Source: an uncultured Gemmatimonadota bacterium
Lineage (GTDB): Bacteria > Gemmatimonadota > Gemmatimonadetes > Gemmatimonadales > Gemmatimonadaceae
Direction: 5' to 3'
DNA length: 11,871 nt
Assembly (NCBI GenBank): GCA_946479995.1
Contig: CAMLIU010000020.1
Location: forward strand, 1 to 11,871
The notes below the pieces were generated by a model. That model saw nothing but the letters and a program-made list of their open reading frames with translations, was not told the origin of the DNA and made no database searches. This document shows, in pieces, positions 5,834-11,871 of this stretch; position 1 is the stretch's first letter; every line of letters begins with the position of its first letter. The position numbers and the translations under genes are program-made.

Positions 5834-8800
5834 GTGCCCCGTTCGCTCGTCGTCGCGCTCGTCCTCCTTCCAGCCCTCGCCGGCGCCCAGCAGCGCCGCG
5901 TGCCGCCACCACGGGACACGCGTCCCAGCATCCCGGTGGACCGCCCGCAGATGGGCGCCGCCGTGGATACCGCGGCGCTCAACACGCTCCGGTGGCGTGA
6001 GCTCGGCCCCTTCCGCGGGGGCCGCAGCGTGGCCGTCGCCGGTTCGGCGGCGCGGCCGAAGGAGTACTACATGGGCACCGTGGGCGGCGGCGTGTTCAAG
6101 ACGCTCGACGGCGGCCAGTCGTGGGCCGCGGTGACCGACAAGTACTTCGGCGGCACCATCGGCGCCATTGCCGTGTCGCCATCCAACCCGGACATCGTGT
6201 ACGTCGGGGGCGGCGAGTTCGACATCCGCGGCAACGTGTCGCACGGTGACGGCGTGTGGAAGTCCACCGACGCCGGCAAGACGTGGAAGTCGCTCGGCCT
6301 CGAGCTCACGCGCCAGATCGCGCGCGTGCGCGTGCATCCGACGAATCCCGACCTCGTCTACGTCGCGGCGCTCGGCAACGTGTGGGTGCCCACCCCGGAG
6401 CGCGGCATCTACCGCTCCAAGGACGGCGGAAAGAGCTGGAGCAAGGTCCTCTTCCGCAACGACTCCACCGGCGCGATCGACCTCGCGATGGATCCGTCGA
6501 ACCCGAACGTGCTCTATGCCGCGTTCTGGCAGGCGGGGCGCACGCCGTGGAAGCTCGTGTCGGGCGGTGCAGGGAGCGGGATCTTCAAGAGCACCGACGG
6601 CGGCGACACGTGGAAGGAGATCACGCGCAACCCGGGGCTGCCCACGGGGATCATCGGCAACATCGGCCTCGACGTCTCGCGCGCGAACCCGAACCGCGTG
6701 TGGGCCATCATCGAGGCCGACTCGGGGGGCGTGTTCCGCAGCGACGACGCCGGCGCCACGTGGACGCGCACCAACGGCGACCGCTCGCTCCGCCAGCGCG
6801 CGTGGTACTACACGAAGATCCACGCCGACTCGAAGGACCCCGACATCGTCTACGTCAACAACGTCAGCTTCAACAAGAGCACCGACGGCGGGAAGACCTT
6901 CCGTCCGGTGCGCGGCATCCCGCACGGCGACTCGCACGACTTCTGGATCGCGCCCGACGACAACAAGCGCATGATCGAGAGTGACGACGGCGGCGCGAGC
7001 GTGTCCACCGACGGCGGCCGCACGTGGAGCGAGCAGGACTTCGCCACGGCGCAGTTCTATCACGTCATCACCACGAACCACTTCCCCTACCACGTCTGCG
7101 GCGCGCAGCAGGACAACAGCACGCTGTGCGGGCCGAGCCGGCAGGCGGGCGGGATCGACATCAACGACTGGGTGGAGGCGGGGGGCGGCGAGTCAGGCTA
7201 CATCGCGTCGCGCAGCGACGACCCGGACATCGTCTACGCCGGCAGCTACGGCGCGCTGCTCACGCGCAAGGATCTCCGCACCGGGCTGACGCGCAACATC
7301 AACCCGTGGCCCGACAACCCGATGGGCCACTCGGCGATCGACCTCAAGTACCGCTTCCAGTGGACCTTCCCGATCGTGCTGTCGCCGCACGATCCGAACA
7401 CGCTCTACGCCACGTCGCAGTACGTGCACCGCACGACGAACGACGGCCAGAGCTGGCAGGTGATCTCCCCCGACCTCACCTACAACGATCCCTCCACGCT
7501 CGGCCCCTCGGGCGGCCCGATCACCAAGGACCAGACGTCGGTGGAGTACTACGCCGTCATCTTCGCCTTCGACGAGTCGCCGGTGCAGAAGGGGGTGCTG
7601 TGGGCGGGGAGCGACGACGGGCTGGTGCACGTGTCGCGCGACAACGGGAAGACGTGGCAGAACGTGACGCCGAAGGACATGGCGAAGTACACGCGCGTCT
7701 CGCTCATCGAGCCTGGCCATTATTCGGCGGGGACGGCGTACGTCGCCGCCAACCGCTACCAGCTGGGCGACATGAAGCCGTACCTGTGGAAGACGAAGGA
7801 TTACGGGAAGACGTGGACGCGCATCGACGCCGGCATCGACACGACGGAGTTCACGCGCGCCATCCGTGAGGACGACGAGAAGCCGGGGCTCCTGTACGTG
7901 GGCACCGAGCGCGGCGTATGGTTTTCCAACAACGACGGCGCCACCTGGCAGAAGCTGCAGCTCAACCTGCCGCCGGTGCCGGTGCACGACCTCGCCGTGC
8001 GCGAGGGTGACCTCATCGCCGCCACGCATGGCCGCAGCTTCTGGATCATCGACGACCTGTCGCCGCTGCGGCAGCTCACGCCGGCGGTGACGGCGAGCGC
8101 GTCGCACCTGTTCAAGCCGCGCGACGCATACCGCGTGAGCTTCGCCGGCCGCGGCTTCGGTGGCGGTGGCGGCGCGAACCCCGGCCAGTCGGGCCCGCCG
8201 GTGCACCCGGTGGCGACGAGCCCCGCGGGCGGCCCGGTGGTGCACTACTGGCTCAAGCAGCCGGGGCACGAAGTGACGCTCGAGTTCCTCGACGCGCAGG
8301 GGAAGCTCATCCGCTCGTTCACGAGCAGGCAGGACTCGGCCACAGCGGCGGACTCGGTGAAGCGCGCCACGCGCACCAAGTCGCGCATCGACTCGCTCGT
8401 CGCTACCGGCGTATCGGTGGACAGCGCGCGGGCGATCATCCGTCGCACGCCGGACGCGCAGTCGGAATCCGACACGGGTGGCGAGGACGAAGGTCCGCGC
8501 CGCGCCGGTCCGCCGCCGCGCGTGCCGAACAAGGCGGGGATCAACAGCTTCGCGTGGAACATGCGCTACCCGGATGCGTCGAGCTTCCCCGGGCTGATCA
8601 TGTGGGCCGCCGGCACCACGGGCCCGATGGCGCCCCCGGGAACCTACCGCGTGCGCATGACCGTGGACGGCAAGCCGGTGGGCACGGAGTCGTTCGCGCT
8701 GAAGAAGGATCCGCGCACGAAGGCCACCCAGGCCGACCTCGCGGCGCAGTTCGCGTTCCTGGAGCAGGTGCGTGCGCGCACCTCGCAGGCGAACGACGGC

Positions 8801-9235
8801 GTGAAGACGATTCGCAGCGTGCGCTCGCAGATCGAGGATCGCGAGAAGAAGCTGAGCGGCCAGGCGCTGTCGCAGTTCCGCGCCCTCGCGCAGCCGATGC
8901 TCGCCGAGCTGTCGAGCGTGGAAGATTCACTCTACCAGACGAAGAACCGCAGCGGCCAGGACCCGCTGAACTACCCGATCCGCCTCAACAACAAGATCGC
9001 CGCCCTGGCCGGCGTGGCGGGCAGCGCCGAAGCGCGTCCGACCGAACAGACGCTGGCGGTGTTCAAGGACCTTTCGGCGCAACTCGACGTCCAGCTCGCG
9101 CGCATGCAGCGCGCACTGGGAGCGCTGCCGAAGATCAACACGGTACTGAAGAGCGCCGGTCAGCCGGAGATCGTGCCGAAGATCGAAGCCGATCCGGGGT
9201 CAGGAGCGGTGTCGGAAGAGGAGACTGACTTCTAG
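5834..9235 (+). CDS. Giant secreted BNR-repeat / sortilin (VPS10)-like beta-propeller protein
   Basis: A 1133-residue exported protein. MPRSLVVALVLLPALAGAQQ is a signal peptide with likely cleavage after AGA (~18), which supports the GTG start at 5834. Asp-box motifs (S/T-x-D-x-G-x-T/S-W/F) can be read at about residues 90-97, 144-151, 195-202, 253-260, 303-310, 349-356, 391-398, 535-541, 601-608, 654-661 and 698-705: eleven blades' worth of BNR repeats, as in sortilin-like ten-bladed propellers. The propeller closes with THGRSFWIIDDLSPL (731-745). A Gly-rich linker (771-800), a charged insert (~830-900), an Ig/FlgD-like segment with PPGTYRVRMTVDGK (934-947) and a helical tail (965-1100) follow. 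Such proteins are often labelled glycosyl hydrolases, but no sialidase arginine triad is apparent and the activity is unknown; a scaffolding or degradative role on the outer surface is possible. No Shine-Dalgarno is visible, and repeat copy 2 ends ~25 bp upstream. Confidence 0.87.
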   Translation: MPRSLVVALVLLPALAGAQQRRVPPPRDTRPSIPVDRPQMGAAVDTAALNTLRWRELGPFRGGRSVAVAGSAARPKEYYMGTVGGGVFKTLDGGQSWAAVTDKYFGGTIGAIAVSPSNPDIVYVGGGEFDIRGNVSHGDGVWKSTDAGKTWKSLGLELTRQIARVRVHPTNPDLVYVAALGNVWVPTPERGIYRSKDGGKSWSKVLFRNDSTGAIDLAMDPSNPNVLYAAFWQAGRTPWKLVSGGAGSGIFKSTDGGDTWKEITRNPGLPTGIIGNIGLDVSRANPNRVWAIIEADSGGVFRSDDAGATWTRTNGDRSLRQRAWYYTKIHADSKDPDIVYVNNVSFNKSTDGGKTFRPVRGIPHGDSHDFWIAPDDNKRMIESDDGGASVSTDGGRTWSEQDFATAQFYHVITTNHFPYHVCGAQQDNSTLCGPSRQAGGIDINDWVEAGGGESGYIASRSDDPDIVYAGSYGALLTRKDLRTGLTRNINPWPDNPMGHSAIDLKYRFQWTFPIVLSPHDPNTLYATSQYVHRTTNDGQSWQVISPDLTYNDPSTLGPSGGPITKDQTSVEYYAVIFAFDESPVQKGVLWAGSDDGLVHVSRDNGKTWQNVTPKDMAKYTRVSLIEPGHYSAGTAYVAANRYQLGDMKPYLWKTKDYGKTWTRIDAGIDTTEFTRAIREDDEKPGLLYVGTERGVWFSNNDGATWQKLQLNLPPVPVHDLAVREGDLIAATHGRSFWIIDDLSPLRQLTPAVTASASHLFKPRDAYRVSFAGRGFGGGGGANPGQSGPPVHPVATSPAGGPVVHYWLKQPGHEVTLEFLDAQGKLIRSFTSRQDSATAADSVKRATRTKSRIDSLVATGVSVDSARAIIRRTPDAQSESDTGGEDEGPRRAGPPPRVPNKAGINSFAWNMRYPDASSFPGLIMWAAGTTGPMAPPGTYRVRMTVDGKPVGTESFALKKDPRTKATQADLAAQFAFLEQVRARTSQANDGVKTIRSVRSQIEDREKKLSGQALSQFRALAQPMLAELSSVEDSLYQTKNRSGQDPLNYPIRLNNKIAALAGVAGSAEARPTEQTLAVFKDLSAQLDVQLARMQRALGALPKINTVLKSAGQPEIVPKIEADPGSGAVSEEETDF

Positions 9236-9264
9236 TCTTCAGGCGACTCGGCAGGTCAGAAAAG

Positions 9265-9319
9265 CGAGAGGAGCGGAAACGGCCGGAAGAATCTGGAACG
9301 GCCGGATCTGCTCCTCTCG
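9265..9319. repeat. REP-like palindrome, left unit, possible terminator
   Basis: CGAGAGGAGC (9265-9274) pairs perfectly with GCTCCTCTCG (9310-9319), and self-complementary CGGCCG blocks pair inside the hairpin. It begins 30 bp after the stop of the BNR-repeat protein gene and may act as its terminator, although only a weak T-rich stretch follows. A second unit lies in inverted orientation at 9428-9476. Confidence 0.65.
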
Positions 9320-9427
9320 TGATTTCTGCTCCCTGCACTGGGGGCCGATTCCTTCAGCCCAACAAGACTTTCAAATGATTGGAACGGCCTCGGGATGCTC
9401 GCTGGCGCGTGGAACCTTCAGCGTCAA

Positions 9428-9476
9428 GGAGAGGATCCTGCCGTTTCCGGCCGTTCATCCGGCCGTTTCCGCTCCC
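9428..9476. repeat. REP-like palindrome, right unit (inverted copy)
   Basis: Read on the minus strand, this begins GGAGCGGAAACGGCCGGA, identical to bases 9271-9288 of the left unit on the plus strand, and continues with ACGGCCGGA and a CTCC end. The two units form an inverted pair about 110 bp apart in a convergent intergenic gap, as in bacterial BIMEs. A lone GGAACGGCC (9381-9389) between them may be a decayed fragment. Confidence 0.65.
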
Positions 9477-9486
9477 CCGCTGTTAC

Positions 9487-9521
9487 GGTTCACGGTTCAC
9501 CGTTCACCGTTCACGGTTCAC
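9487..9521. repeat. Five-unit heptamer tandem repeat, (G/C)GTTCAC
   Basis: Five consecutive 7-bp units: GGTTCAC, GGTTCAC, CGTTCAC, CGTTCAC, GGTTCAC. The tract overlaps the 3' end of fabI; the TGA stop (9518-9520, minus strand) is inside the last unit. It has no inverted partner in the window. Confidence 0.85.
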
Positions 9522-10417
9522 GTCTGAGGCTCTTCCGCCGCCATCCCCATCGTGTGGAATCCCTTGTCCACGTACACCGTGGAGCCGGTGATCCCGCTCG
9601 CGAGGGGCGAGCAGAGGAATGCGGTGGCGGTGCCCACTTCTTCCGCCATCAGGTGATCGGTGAGCGGGGCGTTCTTGCCCACGTACTCCACCATCTTCCC
9701 GATGATGCCGATGGCGCTCGCGGCGCGTGAGGCGTACGGGCCGGCGGAAACGGTATTGATCCGCACGCCGTACCGCCGACCCGCCTCGAAGGCGAGGAGG
9801 CGCGTGTCGCTCTCCAGCGCCGCCTTCGCGCTCGACATGCCGCCGCCGTATCCCGGAATGACCCGCTCGCTCGCCATGTAGGTCAGTGAGGAGAATGCGC
9901 CGCCCGGGCGCATGAGCGGACCGAGGTGGGCAACCATCGACACGAGCGAATACGCGCTCGCGCTGATCGCGGCGAGGTAGCCGGCGCGGCTCGTGTCGAG
10001 CAGCGGCTTCTTCACCTCGGGACCGTTGGCCAGCGAGTGCACCACGATGTCGAGCGGCTTCTCGCCGAAGTCGGCGACGAGCCGCTTCGCCAGCCCACTG
10101 ATGGAGCAGTCACCGACGTCCTTGTAGCGCTTGCTCTCGCGCAGCTCCTCGGGGATCTCTTCATAGCTGTCGAAGACCGCATCCAGCGGATAGATCTTCT
10201 CGAAGGTGAGGAGTGAGCCGTTGGAGAGCCTGCGCGACTCGTCCATCTTCCCGCGCTCGAGCAGGTTGAGGAAGATGTTGAGGGCAGGAGGCCAGGTGCC
10301 GACGCAGACGGAGGCGCCGGCTTCGGCGAGGGCCTTGGCGATGGCGAAGCCGAAGCCGCCGTCGTCAGCCACGCCGGCAACGAGGGCGCGGCGGCCAGTG
10401 AGGTCGATGTTGAGCAT
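9518..10417 (-). CDS. fabI: Enoyl-[acyl-carrier-protein] reductase (NADH), plastid/chlamydial-type FabI
   Basis: A 299-residue cytoplasmic short-chain-dehydrogenase-fold enzyme that performs the last reductive step of each fatty-acid elongation cycle, reducing trans-2-enoyl-ACP with NADH. The cofactor loop is [17 protein letters not shown] (14-30). The active site has Tyr180 ([14 protein letters not shown]), Tyr190 and Lys198, with seven residues between Tyr190 and Lys198 as in plant enzymes; E. coli FabI has six. The insertion [48 protein letters not shown] (40-98) and [31 protein letters not shown] (127-157) are diagnostic of the longer plastid/chlamydial clade. The ATG at 10417 was chosen because the fold begins at once; sequence upstream is Cys/Arg-rich and non-homologous. 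The promoter suggests a leaderless message. The stop codon lies within a heptamer tandem repeat. The gene diverges from the response-regulator gene. Confidence 0.95.
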   Translation of the reverse strand: MLNIDLTGRRALVAGVADDGGFGFAIAKALAEAGASVCVGTWPPALNIFLNLLERGKMDESRRLSNGSLLTFEKIYPLDAVFDSYEEIPEELRESKRYKDVGDCSISGLAKRLVADFGEKPLDIVVHSLANGPEVKKPLLDTSRAGYLAAISASAYSLVSMVAHLGPLMRPGGAFSSLTYMASERVIPGYGGGMSSAKAALESDTRLLAFEAGRRYGVRINTVSAGPYASRAASAIGIIGKMVEYVGKNAPLTDHLMAEEVGTATAFLCSPLASGITGSTVYVDKGFHTMGMAAEEPQT

Positions 10418-10423
10418 CACGGT

Positions 10424-10451
10424 ATTATGACGCGGGGCGCCGAGCGGGCAA
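10424..10451 (-). promoter_or_regulatory. Candidate sigma-70-type promoter of fabI (leaderless)
   Basis: On the minus strand, TTGCCC (10446-10451) and CATAAT (10424-10429) are 16 bp apart. The -10 box ends 6 bases before the fabI ATG, so transcription would begin at or next to the A of the start codon. No Shine-Dalgarno precedes the gene, which agrees with a leaderless message. Confidence 0.45.
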
Positions 10452-10475
10452 GTGCTGCAAACGCGTGAACAGCGA

Positions 10476-10504
10476 TTGCGGCCGGCCGGACAAATGCATA
10501 CCAT
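10476..10504 (+). promoter_or_regulatory. Possible promoter of the response-regulator gene
   Basis: TTGCGG (10476-10481) and TACCAT (10499-10504) are 17 bp apart, giving a start near 10511 and a leader of ~43 bases. The match is modest, and the region is shared with the divergent fabI promoter. Confidence 0.25.
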
Positions 10505-10553
10505 CGCCTCATCGCTGGTCCGTCAGTGGCAGGAGCCCACCCGTGGACGATTC

Positions 10554-10964
10554 ATGGCGACGCTGCTCTATGTGGATGACGAGGAGACGATCGGTCGCGC
10601 GGTGGCCCGCTGGTTCAGCCGGCGGGGGCACACCGTGCACCTCGCGCACTCCATCGCCACTGCCCAGGCGCAGCTCGCCGAGCACGATCCCGATGCCCTG
10701 TTCATCGACGTGTGGCTCGGCACGGAGAGCGGCTTCGAGCTGCTGAGCTGGATCGAGGAAGCACGCCCCGAGCTCGCCGAGCGCGTGACCTTCGTCACCG
10801 GCGAGCTGGCCGACGCCGATTCCGGCGACCGGGTCTGGCGCACCCTCGGCCGTCCGGTGCTGCAGAAGCCGTTCGATTTCGGCCAGCTCGAGCGCCACTT
10901 CGGGGAGGCGGCGGCGAACGCCGAAAGCGTGGAGGAGCAGGCGCGACAGCGCGACGGCACGTAA
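10554..10964 (+). CDS. Stand-alone response-regulator receiver protein
   Basis: A 136-residue CheY-like receiver with no output domain. All the phosphorylation-site residues are present: acidic pair Asp8-Asp9 (YVDDEE), phosphoacceptor Asp52 at a strand end (LFIDVWLG), Thr82 (FVTGE) and Lys105 followed by Pro (LQKPFDF). The protein ends in a short Ala/Glu-rich tail (118-136). Such single-domain regulators act in phosphorelays or by binding a partner; no histidine kinase is in the window. The ATG at 10554 was chosen because the receiver fold begins there. An AGGAG at 10531-10535 is too far away (18 bases) to be an ideal ribosome binding site. Upstream in-frame codons to 10452 show no domain. 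The phospholipase D-type gene follows in the same frame after 9-27 bp, depending on its start, so the two are probably co-transcribed. Confidence 0.88.
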   Translation: MATLLYVDDEETIGRAVARWFSRRGHTVHLAHSIATAQAQLAEHDPDALFIDVWLGTESGFELLSWIEEARPELAERVTFVTGELADADSGDRVWRTLGRPVLQKPFDFGQLERHFGEAAANAESVEEQARQRDGT

Positions 10965-10991
10965 CGTGAAATCGTGTCGCGTCCGGTGAAC

Positions 10992-11871
10992 ATGACTGCA
11001 CACCCCATCGAGTCCGAGCGCCCCGCTGCGGACTCCAGCCCCATCGTGCCCGCCGCCGATCTCGTGCCCGCCCCCGTCGTGGAGCGCCGGCGCGAGAGCG
11101 GCACCGGGCCCGCCTTTGCGCGCGGATTGTGGCGCATCGCTGCCGCCGATGTGTCGAGCGGAAACAAGGTCGCGCTCCTGCACGACGGGCCAGCCACCTT
11201 CGACGCGATGTGCGAGCTGATCGACGGCGCGAAGGCGACCGTCGTGCTCGAGGCGTACATCTTCCGCCCCGACGACGTGGGACGGCGCATCGGCGACGCA
11301 CTCATCCGCGCCTGCGAGCGAGGAGTGAGCGTGCGCCTCCTCACCGACTGGATCGGCATGCGCGGGATGACGTCCAGCTTCATGTCGGCGCTGACGAAGG
11401 CGGGCGTCGTCCAGCGCACCTTCAACGGGCCGGGCTTCCGGCCCTGGCTCGGCCTCATTCCACGCGACCACCGCAAGCTGCTGGTCGTGGACTCCGGGAT
11501 CGGGATCACGGGCGGCGTGGGGATCGGCAACGAGTGGATCGGGAAGACCCCTCGCCACCGCGGCCACTGGCGCGACACGGCGGTGCGCATCGAGGGACCG
11601 GCCGCGATAGACATGCAGCAGGCGTTCGACACGATGTGGGAGCGCGCCGTCAAGCGCGAGCGTCGCGGCTCCCACCGGCTCACCCGCCGCGCGGCGCGTG
11701 GCGCGCACCTGGATCCGTCGAATGCGCCCCCCGCCCTCGTCGGCATCGTGGAGGGAGAGCCGCTGCGCCTGCGCATCGCGCGCGCCCTGCAGACGCAGGC
11801 CATCTCCGCCGAGCGTTCGATCTGGATCGCCACGGCGTACTTCGCGCCGAGCTGGTCGGAGGTGGAGGCGC
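10992..11871 (+). CDS. Phospholipase D-family / cardiolipin synthase-like protein, 5' part (runs off the right edge)
   Basis: The first 293 residues are in the window and the frame is still open at the edge. A Pro-rich, probably disordered stretch (1-40) precedes the PLD domain: VALLHDGPATFDAMCELIDGAKATVVLEAYIFRPDDVG (60-96), RGVSVRLLTDWIG (110-122) and the complete first HKD motif RDHRKLLVVDSGIGITGG, with His160, Lys162, Asp167 and Gly174-Gly175. NEW then W-D-RIEGPAA (~180-205) follow, as in cardiolipin synthases. ATAYFAPS (280-287) opens the second domain; its HKD lies beyond the window. Bacterial relatives join two phosphatidylglycerols into cardiolipin. The two N-terminal membrane helices of ClsA are absent, so it resembles the ClsB/ClsC or YwiE-like soluble type; other PLD activities are possible. 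Alternative in-frame starts are GTG 10974 and GTG 10986; none has a Shine-Dalgarno. Confidence 0.85.
   Translation, partial: MTAHPIESERPAADSSPIVPAADLVPAPVVERRRESGTGPAFARGLWRIAAADVSSGNKVALLHDGPATFDAMCELIDGAKATVVLEAYIFRPDDVGRRIGDALIRACERGVSVRLLTDWIGMRGMTSSFMSALTKAGVVQRTFNGPGFRPWLGLIPRDHRKLLVVDSGIGITGGVGIGNEWIGKTPRHRGHWRDTAVRIEGPAAIDMQQAFDTMWERAVKRERRGSHRLTRRAARGAHLDPSNAPPALVGIVEGEPLRLRIARALQTQAISAERSIWIATAYFAPSWSEVEA

Noticed and set aside
4398..7093. Long minus-strand open frames opposite the TPR, lipoprotein and BNR-repeat genes
   Set aside because: His/Val/Arg-rich antisense frames mirroring strongly coding plus-strand genes; no motifs, and they cross the terminator and repeat copy 2.
9487..9521. 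CRISPR-like repeats
   Set aside because: Units are 7 bp and directly abutting, with no spacers and no cas genes.
10509..11833. Two ~400-codon minus-strand open frames opposite the receiver and PLD genes
   Set aside because: The plus strand carries clear receiver and HKD motifs; the antisense frames have none.

Overview
This is a GC-rich window of compact bacterial chromosome. Eight genes lie wholly inside it, and a ninth and a tenth are cut by its two ends. No sequence comparison was run. The gene content suggests Gemmatimonadota or a nearby lineage: a giant secreted sortilin/BNR-repeat protein of more than 1100 residues, many TPR and receiver proteins, and very high GC3. This assignment is an inference. 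Good Shine-Dalgarno sequences are rare here, and one promoter (fabI) looks leaderless.

Layout from left to right: the 3' end of an alpha-glucan phosphorylase gene (+) converges on a flippase-like multi-pass membrane protein (-). That gene diverges from an alpha/beta hydrolase (+), which is followed by an exported DsrE-fold protein (+). A structured inverted-repeat element (copy 1) separates the DsrE-fold gene from a convergent SAM methyltransferase with an N-terminal Cys4 site (-). The methyltransferase diverges from a TPR-repeat protein (+). Next come a candidate sigma-54 promoter, a small lipoprotein gene and its intrinsic terminator. Copy 2 of the inverted-repeat element lies just before the 1133-residue secreted BNR/sortilin-like protein (+). 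The convergent gap between that gene and fabI (-) holds a pair of inverted REP-like palindromes and a heptamer tandem tract that contains the fabI stop codon. fabI diverges from a stand-alone response-regulator receiver (+), followed closely by a phospholipase D/cardiolipin synthase-type gene that runs off the right edge.

The genes do not form one pathway. The recurring theme is envelope and lipid work (flippase-like protein, FabI, PLD/cardiolipin synthase, lipoprotein, large secreted beta-propeller protein) mixed with housekeeping enzymes. I see no defence island, transposase, CRISPR array or tRNA. The most unusual content is non-coding. Two copies of a ~170-180 bp element have arms built from four GTA(C)NNN units with an exact 7-bp period. 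A separate 5 x 7-bp (G/C)GTTCAC tract sits at the end of fabI, and a REP-like inverted pair lies beside it.
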